64,000 nt of DNA from Magnolia sinica (Eukaryota > Streptophyta > Magnoliopsida > Magnoliales > Magnoliaceae), in contig NC_080583.1 of NCBI RefSeq assembly GCF_029962835.1, positions 1,488,001 through 1,552,000 on the forward strand, written 5' to 3'. Positions within the stretch are counted from its first letter, which is position 1. The number at the start of each line of letters is the position of its first letter. The notes beneath the pieces were generated by a model. That model did not search any database and was not told the DNA's origin. It saw nothing but the letters and a program-made list of their open reading frames with translations. A program made the translations under genes and the position numbers. Shown in pieces: positions 25,128 through 37,404 of the stretch.

Positions 25128-25573
25128 ATCAGGATAGATGTTTTACGTAATTATTTATGGATTAGATGATTCTAACCGTAGGATTCAGTACTGTTAGTTT
25201 GGACCATTCCCTGTCTCTCTCTCTAGAAATCACCTATCCAATATGAACACTTGCAGGACGGTGGTTGAGTCCAAGACAGATGGACACCACGTGAATAAAG
25301 CAACGCATCAGGACACACCTTTCAGGTTTGATTGATCAGGACTTTGTAATTACTCAAGGACGGTTCAGAAAGAAAAGACTGGGGCTGTGATCTCATCTTC
25401 CAATCTGGAATTATTTTGTGGGGCCCACCATAACAACGGTTTGGATCACCGAAACGTGGGCCATGGTGCAGTAGCCTTGAGAATCGAAGCCGTTGGCTAG
25501 GCATAATTGTAGATGGGTCATGCCCCGAAAGTCTGTCACGTGGAACAAGAGCCATCGTACAATTAGCTGGTTG

Positions 25574-25905
25574 AAAGGGATTGTACGATGAGAAAAACTT
25601 CGATACTTTATTAGAGTGTGACGGACGATATCATGATACACATTAGTAAGAATTGCATACATGGCATGCAAGTAAGTCAAATCGAACCATCCATATATAT
25701 GGGTCTCATTTTAAATGTATCATGAACGAAAAAGTATACTTATCTGATTTTCTGTATATCAAGTTGTTGGACATTTTATTGGACGGTTAAGGATAAAAAT
25801 ATTTAACGGTCCTTTTTTAACAAACAAGCGTCCCCAAATCAGATGATAGGACCGTCGAAATTATCTGATTTCGAGATTGTTTTCTGTAGACACTACTTTG
25901 TACAA
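25574..25905. mobile_element. Second copy of the AAAAGTTTTGATACTCTG MITE, truncated
   Basis: Contains GAGAAAAACTTCGATACT and the same internal blocks as 9479-9896 in the same order; the right terminus is not visible. Confidence 0.5.
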
Positions 25906-26346
25906 TTTAGTCGGTCAATTTGATCCAGGGCCTTTTTGGGAGCGTGGATTTGAAACCCAGGATTTGAAATTATAATATTGTGCTTGGCACTTGGAATCAA
26001 CTTTAATCTAAAAGTAGCTGCGCATGTGTGGGTGTGTGTATATATATATATATATAAACACTGGAGTTTGAATTTAATTATTGAATCAACTTTAATATTT
26101 CTAATAGCGAACATATGTAATGTTTGATACGATAGTTTTAATAAGCCTGCTGAAGTATATACTTTGCCCAAAAATGATGAAATTCTAAGTCTCGTAAGGA
26201 ACACAAGCACAAGAACATAAACTGATGACTAACCAGTGATTTTTAATCATTAATTTACATCGGCAATGTTCGGATGGCACTGACGTTCGTATTAAAGTAA
26301 TTATAGTGATGCAATTGATAATCTAATTATTTTGAGATATCATTAG

Positions 26347-26962
26347 TAGAGGTGTACATGAATCGAGCTAGCTCGGTTCGCTCACTCGACTCGACTCAAA
26401 AAAGCTTGATTCGACTCGGTTTGAAGTTGAGTTTGAGTTGAGTCGAGCTGATTTTTTTAGCTTGAAAATGAGTTCGAGCCAAGTTTGAAAATGAGTTTGA
26501 GCCGGCCCTAGCTTGACCCAACTCGGATCGAACCTACCTCAAATCGAACTCAAATCAAACCAGTTCAGTGACTCAATTACTTTGATGTTGCTCACCAAGT
26601 GTTTGATATAATGGCTCAAAGAAGTGTGGCTGGTGGCAAAGAAGGTATGTATATGAAACCAACACCCTTTTTTTTTCTTAATTTTTATATTGCTTAGAAG
26701 TTGTTTGATAAAATGCAAGTAAAACCACTGTTGTCGTCTTAAATACAGTGAGATTTTGAAGGTATAGTTCAGGTGTTTGTGAAAATGTTACAATGGTGAA
26801 CTCGGCTCGAACTCAGCTCGATCTAGCCCGAGTTGTTGACTGAACCGAGTCGAGCTGGCCAGTCGGACCAAGCCGAGTTGAGTTTGAACTAAGGTCAGCT
26901 AGTGGCCAAGCCGAGTCGAGCTGAGGCTAACTCGACTTGGTTCGGCTCAATGTACACCCCTA
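26347..26962. mobile_element. hAT-like MITE 4 (TCGAGC-rich type)
   Basis: It starts TAGAGGTGTACATGAATC and ends AATGTACACCCCTA. Flanks are ATCATTAG (26339-26346) and ATTATTAG (26963-26970), an 8-bp duplication with one mismatch. Both ends carry arrays of GAGTCGAGCTG words in inverted orientation. Confidence 0.8.
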
Positions 26963-27121
26963 ATTATTAGTGGGTCTATGTGTCCAATTGAATAATAGTC
27001 TAGTGACACACAGGTTATACATGCAACTCTTGGAAATTTTTTAGATATGATTCAGGCTTTCACGGATTTGAAACCATGTTTGAGGGGATTTAAAACCCCA
27101 AGTTAATGAGTTGGCCACCGG

Positions 27122-27525
27122 AGTGACATCACCATGTTCTTTGGGCCTGACGATGATGTATGTATTGTATCCACACCATCCATCCACTTGGAGATATCAT
27201 TTTAGGTCATGAGCAAAAGAAGGATATCTAATCTGTCTATAAGTTAACACAACATGGAATGAGGGAAAACACAAATATCAGCTTGATCCAAAAACTTCTG
27301 TAGCCCAAAGAAATTTTAATGGTAGGCGTTCAATCCCTGCTGTTTTCCATAGGGGGTTCTCTTGAACTTTGTATCCAACTCATTCTTTCGTTCATGCCTT
27401 AAAATGATCTCTCCAAATGGATAGACAATGTGGATACAATACATACAACATGGTAGGGCCCACAGTACGTGGTGACATCCCTTTAGTAGTTATATTCGCT
27501 ACTGTCGAGCTTAGTAGCTAATTCC
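27122..27525. mobile_element. Mutator-like MITE copy
   Basis: GATGATGTATGTATTGTATCC at the left and ACATACAACATGGTAGGGCC at the right. The right end continues to the complement of GGGAATTAGCTACTAAGC, matching the family terminus. The left terminus is truncated. Confidence 0.7.
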
Positions 27526-27731
27526 CATGCCATGGTGCCAAACAACCAGGAAATTAGAAACCCTCTCAAATCCCCCTGAATCCATGGTACCAAACGACAA
27601 ACGACCGCTCAATGCATGCTGTGTCTACAATTTTTAAAAGCCTGAGTATCAAGCGTCATGCGCTGCCCGAGTATCATATAACTCAGTGCGGGATAACGTA
27701 TCTTCGGAGTGTTTGTACCGAAAACTCTATT

Positions 27732-28403
27732 AGCCCATCATGATGTACGTATCGTATTTACACCGTTCATCCATTTTAACTGCTAATTTTAGTGCTGAGA
27801 CCAAAATGGAAGCAAATCCAAAGCTCAAGTGGGCCACACCATGAATTGAATGCCTATCATTGAAAACTTCTCGGGGACACACAGGTATTGGATTAAGCTG
27901 ATATTTATATTTTTCCTTCATTAATGTCGCCATGACATTATGAACAGGTTAGATGACAAATAAACATCACCGTAGGTCTTAGGAAGCTTTCAACGGTAAC
28001 GACGTGGATAAGACAAATACATCCATTGCCTAGAGTCCAGATCACCAGGGATTTACCGACCCCATCCGTTTTCCCAGAAGCAGAGATCCACAGTTGAAGT
28101 GGATCACATAGAAGACTGCAGATAACGACACCCACCGTTGAAACCTTCCTGGGCCCACCGTTATGCCTTCTTTTTTTTCTTTCTTTTTAAAAAAAAAAAA
28201 AAAAAACTATTGGACCTGTTAATAAGGTCACAGGATGAAGGGAAAACACAAATATTACCTTGATCCAATACTTTTGTGGGCCGCAAGTTCTGAACGCTAG
28301 GCACTTAATTCCCTCCATTTCCTGTGGTGTGGTCCACTTGAAATGAGCTGGAAAAATGGATGGATGGCCTGGATAAAACACATACATCACGGTGGGGCCC
28401 ACA
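27732..28403. mobile_element. Two adjacent Mutator-like MITE copies
   Basis: 27732 to about 28020 and about 28020-28403 each carry the family blocks. The second contains a poly-A run at about 28188-28206 and ends AACACATACATCACGGTGGG. Confidence 0.6.
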
Positions 28404-28671
28404 GAGTTGGCCTGGTCTCCAGGGCGACCGTGTGAGTGGGCCATGCATGGAAGATCCTAGGCATACAATACATGATTTAAAGGCCCGGCGACTCAGTTCA
28501 ACGTCCCGGGTCGAGACGACCTGGACAAGCCTGATGGAGTCACACCATCAGTCAATTCCGAAACCCTGGGGCCCACTGGGATGTCCATCTCATATCCCCT
28601 CCATCCATCGTTTGACTGGGATTAAACGCCCACCATTGTAAGAAGGGGAATGGCTCGGTCCAGGAAGGGGT

Positions 28672-28955
28672 TCCGTGTGGCCCACTGTGAAGTATATGTA
28701 TTATCCACACCGTCCATCCTTTTTTGAAGATAATTTTAGGATACGAGCCTAAAAAGGAGCCAGATCTAAGTCTCAAATGGACCACAAAGTGGGGATTGAA
28801 CGCCTGCCATTAAAAAATCCTTAGGAGCCGAAGAAGTTTTGATCAAGCTGATATTTGTGTTTCCCTTCATCCAAGTCTATGTGACCTTTTTGAACAGGCT
28901 GAATGACAAATAAAATTACCGTGGGCCGCAGGAATGTATCAACGGACATTTGACC
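28672..28955. mobile_element. Mutator-like MITE, truncated copy
   Basis: Starts TGTGGCCCACTGTGAAGTAT and contains TATTATCCACACCGTCCATC and AAATAAAATTACCGTGGGCC; the right third is missing where the Tourist-like element begins. Confidence 0.62.
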
Positions 28956-28998
28956 TTGGACCTGCCACCTTTTGGGCTTTATCCACTGTTTCGACAGT

Positions 28999-29533
28999 GG
29001 GATTAGAAGGGATTAGGTGGGATGGGATTAAAAAACATAATTATTATCCATGGTAGGGATTGTCTTTGTTGCCATGGGATAAAATTAATGCCATGCTTTG
29101 TTAATAATATGGTGGTACATTGAATGGATATACCCACTATCATTTGAAATTATTGATAATAACATACATTTGTTACATTGAAATTGTTCAATTGTTTTGT
29201 AACCTCAATTTATGGCATAGACCTGTAAATGAGATAGATACAAAACTTATATGGCCCAAAGAAGTTTTCAACAATAAGTATTCAATCCCCATTGCTTTCT
29301 ATGGTGGGGTCCACTTGAGCTTTAGGTTTACCTGATTTTTTGGTCCATACTCTAAAATAATCTCGATAAAAGGGTGGACGGTGTCGATATAGCCCACACA
29401 TCATGGTGGAACCTACACAACTTGTTAACATTAATTGAAATTGGCACAGGACCCAATGCAATACCATTTAATGTAATTCCAAGCTGGCATAGAACCAGAT
29501 AATCCCATCCCACCTATTCCCTTCTTATCCCAC
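28999..29533. mobile_element. Tourist-like composite MITE, second copy (ends missing)
   Basis: It matches 53908-54506 in reverse orientation, including GGGATTAGGTGGGATGGGAT, CCATGGTAGGGATTGTC, GTGGTACATTGAATGGATAT and the same Mutator-like core with CCCACACATCATGGTGGAAC. The outer GGGGTGTTTGG termini are absent. Confidence 0.68.
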
Positions 29534-29547
29534 CGCCCAAATATGAT

Positions 29548-29605
29548 CCGTCAAAATGGATGTACGGCGCGGATAAAATACATACATAACGGTGGGATCC
29601 ACAGA
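29548..29605. mobile_element. Mutator-like MITE, right end only
   Basis: GGATGTACGGCGCGGATAAA followed by ATACATACATAACGGTGGGA, the family right end. Confidence 0.5.
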
Positions 29606-30081
29606 GCCCGTGCCTGGACCGAGTCAATCCAGGCAGGGGCAGGACGCAGTCCACGTCCTTATCAAATTTCCTTTTCAACAATGGATGTAAGCGGCTTAGA
29701 TCGCATGAAATAGGGCCCACTTTTACCAACGGAAAATATGAAGGGTACGGTATAATCTCTGGGCCAAGCAATTCATCCATGATATACCTCATAGATTTAC
29801 GGTCTATAAATAGATAGTGGCTGGAATCTTCCGATGTGATTTGAGGGATAGTCCATCTATAGTGGGTCCCACTAGACTGACGGTGGTGATTACTAATCTG
29901 TAGGCCCCACAGAAAACCGTGCTCGCCCTTTTCTGAGATGCACACAGTGATTTCAGTCCTAAGCCGTATCGGCCAAGGAACCAGATCAACGACGGCGTCT
30001 CCCCTTAAGACTTCAGAGTCGTCTATGGGGCCCACCGACCACGTGTCCGACCATGACGCCTCAAGTCTCCTCCCGCCGAAC

Positions 30082-30630
30082 GGACGCGGATTAGCTACTG
30101 AACCCGGCAGCAGCGAGTCTCGCTACTGAAGTGACGTCACCACGTTCTGTGGGTCCCACCATGATGTATGTGTTGTGTCCGCACCATCCATCTATTTGGA
30201 GAGATCATTTTAGGGCATGAGCCTAAGAATGAGGAGTATCTAAATTTCAAGTGGACCCTACTACAGAAAACAGTGGGAACAGTGACTCCACCGTTGAAGC
30301 CTTCCTGGACCCACCTCAATGTTTATTTGAGATCCAACCTGTTTATAAGTTAACACATACGTGGAATAAGGGAAAACACAAATATCATCAGCTTGATCCA
30401 AAACTTCTGTGGCCAATGGTAGCCGTTCAATCCCCACTGTTTTATGTGGTGGTGTCTACTTAAACGTTGGATCTTCCTCATTCTTTTGTTCATCACTCAA
30501 ATTGATCTCTCCAAATGGATAGACGGTATGGATATAACACATACATCATGGTGGGGTCCACAGAACGTGGTAACGTCAATTCAGTAGCAAGACTCGCGCT
30601 ACTGTCGAGCTCAGCAGCTAATCCGCGTCC
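30082..30630. mobile_element. Mutator-like MITE with 9-bp duplication (copy B)
   Basis: Ends are GGACGCGGATTAGCTACTGA and the complement of GGACGCGGATTAGCTGCTGA. The inverted ends continue through CGAGTCTYGCTACTGAAKTG, CACGTTCTGTGG and CCACCATGATGTATGTGTTG, about 130 bp. Flanks are CCGCCGAAC (30073-30081) and TCGCCGAAC (30631-30639). The interior carries the family hallmarks AGTGGACC...ACAGAAAACAGTGGG and AAACACAAATATCA.CAGCTTGATCC. No coding capacity. Confidence 0.87.
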
Positions 30631-30967
30631 TCGCCGAACGCGTGGACGGACGGCACGGGAAAGGGATCGTGTGGTCCTCGCTCGTCGGCCACGCTTGATC
30701 GACACGCGTCGCGACTAGGTTTCCGTGTCGCACGTGCGGAGGGAATGCGGTGCCGTAGAAAAATCTCGCATCATCTCATATCGATGAGTGGGCCCCGCAA
30801 AACGAGCCCTTTGTTTGTCGATTTGCCCACCGTTCCCGACTGCAGCGAGAAATTGTCAGTCCTAAAAGCAGAGTCATGTGGATTTATTACCATAAAATAA
30901 CTACCCTGCTGCTGAGGGAGTCGTAATGACGAATATGCCCTTCCTCCTCGTATTCACCAAAACGAAC

Positions 30968-31345
30968 TGTGGGGCCCACCCTGATGTATATGCCTTACAT
31001 CCATGCCTTCCATCAGTTTTGGAAGCTCATTTTAAGGCATGATCCGAAAAATGAAGCAGATCCAAACCTCATCTTAACCACACCACAGGAAACAGTGATG
31101 ATCGACCATTAAAAGGTTCTTGTGCGCCACGGAAGCTTTTTATATGGCTGATATTTGTGTGGTCCCTTCATCTAGGTCTTTGTGACTTTATCAACGTGTT
31201 GGATGGAAAATAAATATTCCGATGGCTCTCAAGAAGTTTTTAATGGTGAGTACTCATTCACCATTGTTTCCTATGATATGGTCCACCTAAGTGGATACGC
31301 TCCATCGTTTGGATCATGCCCTAAAATAAGCTTTTAGAGGTTATT
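30968..31345. mobile_element. Mutator-like MITE, right end missing
   Basis: Starts GTGGGGCCCACCCTGATGTA, with AGGCATGATCCGAAAAATGA and GATATTTGTGTGGTCCCTTC; it ends at CCTAAAATAAGC before the right terminus. Confidence 0.65.
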
Positions 31346-31794
31346 ACATGATTGTTTATTATTATCTATAGTTATTTACATAATAATTTTATAGGATTTA
31401 TTTGTGGTTAGCCTACATGAAATTCTTACTTTACTAGGGTCTTATGGAATATGGATAATATGCTATAAAAGAAATCAACGAAAAATTCATTCAAAAAAAT
31501 AAATTTGAGGTGGCTAAAATGATGATTAGTTACAAAAGACTACAAAAATGGTATAATAGGTGTTAATTTTAAAATTTTTAATATTATAATTACTTCAAAT
31601 GCATAACCATGGCTATCTTCTTTACGGAATAGAAATACATGAGGAGATGAAGAAAAGCTTACAAAAAAAATGTTGATTTTTATCATAAAGGGAAAAAAAC
31701 ACTATGTACGTTATCATGTGATTAAATTTGGTATAATAAGATTTCTCTATAACTAAGGTTGGTGGTCTAAAATTTGGCCACGTGGTACATGTGT

Positions 31795-32190
31795 GAGATT
31801 TGTCGTCGTGTTAGAATTGATTTATGATCCGTTTCAAACCGAATGCCATTGACCACTGGCATCGAGATAGAGAGGTGCTTGATCAAATGGTCAGAAAACC
31901 AATCGTCTATTCTAGCAACTGTCGAGTGCACTTATCAAGTAATTTGCAAAGGTTGGGGCACTTCCTCCAATAAGTTTTTTTTGCTTTGAAAACTAAGAAC
32001 TTTCGAAGGTGCAACAATTATATAGTCAAATGAAAATTGAAGATGGATGTGGAAAAGTGAAACTTGCCACTAAAACGAGATTACCAGCTTGGCTGAAAAC
32101 AATATAATGCTTAAAAGAGCAGCATGCTAATGAGCGAGGAATCGACAATGTCGAAGTTATAAATTACTATAAACCCAACGTATGAGTTAG
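31795..32190. repeat. Diverged LTR fragment related to the LARD-like element
   Basis: The stretch GTGTTAGAATTGATTTATGATC CG... with CAAACCGAATGCCATTGACC, GCATCGAGATAGAGAGG and the GGGGCACTTCCTCC motif follows the same order as the start of the LARD-like LTRs at 12726 and 17557. It is much more diverged and truncated. Confidence 0.45.
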
Positions 32191-32275
32191 GTGGATGATT
32201 CCTAAGACTACAATCTTCTTTCAAATCTAGCATATGGGCACATGATGGAAGGGAATTACAATTACTGATTAAGAC

Positions 32276-33130
32276 TATATTACGCTCCAAAATTCAGCTA
32301 TCCGATTACAGTAATTTGAGACACGAGTCTAATTATTTAATAATCAATATCACACCCACATTCATTTCATTGCATACACAACCAAATCCTTAAATAATTA
32401 AAATTTTACTAAAATAAATTTCAATTTCAAAATCTAAGTATACATGACTCTTACACAATAACAACAGAAATTTAGCTATCTTAAAGTACAACAATAATAA
32501 CGACAACTTAAAATAATAATAATAATAACACCAAGCCTAATCATCCGAAGCACTAATAAAAGAGTCCCACATGCTCATAAATCTTCAGCTCAATACCTGA
32601 TTTTTATTTATTTATTTATTTTTTTGTAGGGTGAGCATAACAACTCGATAGGATCACTTCATTCCCAAGTTGAAAATTCTATGTTAGTACCATAACACAA
32701 GTTCAGTATAATGAATTGAACTCAATGCAATAGATAACTTAATAAATTGCATGAACATAGACATTCAAGCTCTTACGAAAAAACCAATAATCTATAACAA
32801 AATTGAATAATTTTTTAGGAGTAATCAAGTGAAGAGCACCTATGATAATCTTTTAGGGAATGACCTTGGGCAAAGAACCTCATGATAATATTTTAGAGAA
32901 CGATATACATAAGAGCACCCCGTGATAATCTTTTAAAGAGTAATTCACGGTAGAGTACCTATATGTGCTAATCTTTTAGGGAATTACTCATAACGGAGCA
33001 CCCATCATAATTTTTCGGAAGTGGCCCTGTGCAGGGCACCTGTGTGAGCTAATCTTTTAGGGAATTAACCAGGGTAAAGCATCCATGAAAATCTTTTGTA
33101 TGATATTTCATATAAAACACAATCTAATAA
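32276..33130. repeat. LTR-like remnant with a tandem repeat of about 40 bp
   Basis: A start resembling TATTACGCTCCAAAATTC is followed by LTR-like AT-rich sequence. At about 32834-33095 there are roughly seven imperfect copies of a 36-45 bp unit, AGAGCACCTATGATAATCTT followed by TTAGGGAATGACC. No right LTR terminus is seen, so the remnant is probably truncated. Confidence 0.45.
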
Positions 33131-33371
33131 TCATTGTAATCGATAGATAATTCTAGTATAAGTTTGACATATAAAAGAGATATTCACATGTACGTCCATT
33201 CCATATAACAACATATTCATGGATGAATTTAGCATGTTCAAAAACTAAAATCAATTTATCTAAGGAAATAAAGTGAGAAAATAATATTACATGCTAAACT
33301 AAATTGAATCAACGCATTATAATCGAATCGATGCATCTACAATGTCAAGTGAGAAAACACAATAGTATTTA

Positions 33372-36300
33372 GGCTTGAAATTTTAGAAGTTTCTATGAAT
33401 AAAGTGCCACATTTTATGTTGAATTATATTTAATCCATTCATTTATGAGTTGAGTAAGGCCATGTGAGTTTAAAATTAGACAGGTACGAGAGTTTCAGAG
33501 TTGGAGACTATTCCAAATGTAATGTTTATATATGATTATGAATCTCCTCTCCCTTAGAAATAATTGTGTTATATACTACTTAATCCCTAAAATAAATAGA
33601 AAAAATAAATATATAATATAAATATAAAATAAATATATCATAGTGGCTTCAAAATCACTGATTGACGGAATTCGGTAATTTCCCGTTTCATTGAATGTAC
33701 ATCGATGTAATACGCATTGTAGGAAATTAATGTCCGCCGCATATAGATATTTGGTTAAGAAATTTTTGATAGGTAAAACAACATATCTTCATTCAGTTTA
33801 CCAATTTATTATACATAACAACAAATACTTAGACGAAAAGAGAAGGTACACGATATACGTGATATGCATTCATATGTGAACAGTATACGCGACGCTTAGA
33901 ATGTTAGAGCCACTTTGAGATTCTTCAACCCAAAAATTAAAAAGTTTTTATAAATAATCAGGTGAGTCACATTTTATGTAAAATCACGTATAATTCATCC
34001 ATTTATAAGTTTAGTAATATCATACAAGCCTAAAATTAATTAAGTACAAGAGTCTTAGTGTTGATGATTATCTTAGAAGTTATGTTTGTGCATGATCAGG
34101 ACTCTCACCTCTCTTATAAATAAGTGTGTTATACACAATTCAATTCCTAAAATAAAGTAAAAAAATAGATAGACAATATATAACCACCGATAGACAATTT
34201 ATGTAATACGCATTATAAAAAATTAGCATCCGCCACATATAAAGATTTGATCAAGAAATATTTTGGAGGTAAATGATGTAATCTTCTTTCAGTTCTTTAA
34301 TTTATTATAAATAACAACAAATGCTCAAGCGAAAGGAAAAGATAAATGATACGAGTGACATGTATACATATATGGATGGTATACACGACATTCAGCAAGT
34401 TAGAGATAATTTGAAATTCTTCAATACAAAAATTAAGTTTCTACTAGTAATTAGGTAAGCTATATTTTATTTCGAATCACATCTAATTCATCCATTCATA
34501 AGTTAAAAAAGATCATACGAGCCTAAAATTAAATAGGTTAAAGAGTTAATCTTAAAAATTATTTCAGAAGTTATGTTTGTCATGATTAAGACTCTCATCT
34601 CCCTTGTAACTAGTTTTATACACATCTCAGTTTTTAAAATAAACTAAAAAAATATATGGACAATATAAATATAAAATATATACATTATGGTGGCTCCATA
34701 ACCACTGATCGACGGAGTTCGATAGTTCTCCGATTTTATCAAATGTGCATCTATGTAACACATTGTCAGAAATTAGCATATGTCGTGTATAGATATTCAG
34801 TCACAAAATTTTTGGTAGACAAAGCAATGTCATATTCCTTCAGTTTTCTAATTTATTATAAATAATAACAAATGCTCAAAAAAAATGTAATACATATGAC
34901 ATGCTTACATACATGTATGGTATACGTAATGCTCAGAAATGAGAGCCACTTTGAGATTCTCCAACTTAAAATTAATAAGTTTCTATCAATAATCAGGTGT
35001 GTTATATTTTGTGTTGAATCACATCTAATCTATTTATTCATAAGTTGAGTAAGGTTATGCGATCTTAAAATTAGACAGGTACACAAGAGTTTCCGTATTG
35101 GAGACTATTCCAAATGTAATATTTATATGTGATTATGATTCTTCTCTCTTAAAAATAATTGTGTTATATATATGCAACTTAGTACCTAAAATAAACAGAG
35201 AAAATAGATATATAATATAAATATAAAATGCATATATCATGTTTGCTATAACACGTATTGTGAGAAATTAACATCCACTACATATAGAGATTCGGTTAAG
35301 AAATCTTTGTCAGGTAAAATGACGCAATCTTCATTTAGTTTTTCAATTTATTATAAATAATAATAAATGCTTATATGAAAAAAATATATATAAGATACAT
35401 ATAACATACATTGTAAACGGTATACGCGATGCTAAGTAGGTTAAAGCCACTTTGGGATTCTTCAATGCAAAAATTAAGAAATTTATACTAATAATTAAGT
35501 GGACCATATTTTATATAGAATAATATCTAACCCATTCATTCATAAGTTGAGTAAGATCATGCGAGCCTAAAATTTAAAAAAAAGTATAAGAGTTTTAGTG
35601 TTGAGAATTATTTTCGAAGTTATGTTTGTGCATGATTATGACTATCATTTTCCTTATAAATAGTTGTATTATACGCAACCCACATTTTAAAATAAACTAA
35701 AAATAGATGGACAATATAAATATAAAATACATACATCATGGTGGTTCCATATATCATTGATCAACGGAGTTCGGTGGTTCCCCAATTTCATCAAATGTGC
35801 GTCCCTATAACTTACATTGTTAGAAATTATCGTCCGCTGCGTAAAAAGATTTGGTTGCGAAATTTTTGACAAAAAAAGTAACGTCACCTTTCTTCAATTT
35901 TTTAATTTATTATAAATAACAACAAATGCTCATACAATAAGATAAAATACGCAATACATGTCACATGTATACATACGTGGACGGTATACATGACACTCAG
36001 TAAGTGAGAGACACTTTAAGATTCTCCAACTCGAAGATTATGAAGTTTTCATTAATAATCAAGTGGGTCAATTTTTATATTGAATCACATCTAATCCATC
36101 TATGTATAAGTTGAGTAAGCTCTTGCAAGCCTAAAATTAGATAATTATATGAGTTTTGGTGTTGAAGACTATTTTAAAAGTAATGTTTGTATATGATTAT
36201 GACTCTTTTCTTCTTGTAAATAATTGTGTTATACACAACTCATTCCCTAAAATAAATCGAGAAAATTGATTAATAGTGTAAATATAAAATATATACATTA

Positions 36301-36594
36301 TGATAGTTCCATAACCACTTATCAATAAAATTCAGTGATTCTCCAATTTCATTTAATGTGCATTGTTGTAATACGCATTATGAAAGATTAATGTCTGCCA
36401 AATATAAAGATTGGGTTAAGAAATCTTTGATACGAAAAATGACACAAAATTCCTTATGTTCTTCAATTTATTGTATATAACAATAAATGCTTATGTGAAA
36501 AGAAAAGATAAATGATACATGTGACATGCATACATATGTGGACGGTATACGCGACGCTCAGAAGGTTAGAGTCATTTTATATATAATCACATAT
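33372..36594 (+). repeat. Tandem array, unit about 500-565 bp, direct copies
   Basis: The recurring landmark GCCACTTTGAGATTCTTCAA appears near 33909, 34409 (diverged), 34949, 35447 and 36011, with a partial first unit from about 33372 and a truncated last unit near 36571. Each unit also contains TTCATAAGTTGAGTAAG, an AATATAAATATAAAATA block and TTTATTATAAATAACAACAA. Units are diverged from each other, so the array is old. It has no coding capacity and is strongly AT-rich. It is unlike any family I recognise and may be a satellite-like minor array. Confidence 0.85.
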
Positions 36595-36859
36595 AGTTTC
36601 TCTGTTTATTTTAGGGATTGGGTTATATATAACACAATTATTCTGAATAAAGTGAATTAATAATCATATACAAACATTACTTTTAAAATGGTACTCAACA
36701 CCGAAATTCTTTTCCCTATCTAATATTAATCTTGCATGAACTTTCTTAACTTATGAATGGATAGATTACATATGATTCGACACAAAATGTGGCACACCCG
36801 ATTATTGATAGAAACTTCTTAATTTTTGGATTGGAGAATCTAAAAGTGGCTCTCACTTA
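36595..36859 (-). repeat. Tandem array, inverted monomer, left part
   Basis: The array sequence continues here in reverse orientation: the AATAAAGTGAATTAATAATC... to GGAGAATCTAAAAGTGGCTCTC stretch is the complement of a monomer. It stops at the TTA where the Tourist-like MITE was inserted and resumes at 49001. Confidence 0.8.
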
Positions 36860-37404
36860 GGGCGTGTTTGATTTTCAGTGGCTGGGTGAATACCCGTGAA
36901 AATGTGTAATAATTACTTCCTCCGTATTTACCACCATTTTTTCTATGTTTGATTTGACTAGAGACATTTTTGACACAAAAATCAAGAACGTCACAATATA
37001 TTTGTGGGTCCCGTCGTGATGCGTATCGCTTATCCACACCGTTAATTTATTATGCCTGATGAATTTATAACATGAGCCAAAAAACAAGGCATATCGAAAG
37101 CTCAAGTGGACCACGCCACAAGAAAAAGAGAATCAAACACTTACTATCAAAAAACCTCTCAAGCCTACTCTTTCTTTTGGTGTGGGCCATTTGAGTATTC
37201 AATCTGCCTCATTTTTCGACTCATGCCTTAGAATATTGTGTTAAAAGGACTGTACGGAATGGATTTATCATATACATCACATTGGGGTTTACAAATTTAA
37301 AATAATTCTTTTAAACCGGTTTTTGAGTTGAAAAGTGCGATGAATTTTTAAAGAAAAATCAAACGGGTGAAATGGTAATAATTATCAATTTCACGGGTAT
37401 TTAC

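Larger units (their letters stand above)
25928..27606. mobile_element. Possible larger MITE holding two nested MITEs
   Basis: GGGCCTTTTTGGGAGCGTGG and the complement of GGTCGTTTGTCGTTTGGTACC look like weak inverted ends. The inner ATTTGAAACC and GGATTTAAAACCCC words are repeated. hAT-like MITE 4 and a Mutator-like MITE lie inside. Boundaries are guesses. Confidence 0.3.

Noticed and set aside
33372..36594. CRISPR-like or centromeric satellite interpretation of the array
   Set aside because: The units are 500-565 bp without short regular spacers, so it is not CRISPR. Only about seven diverged units are present, so a centromeric satellite cannot be claimed.
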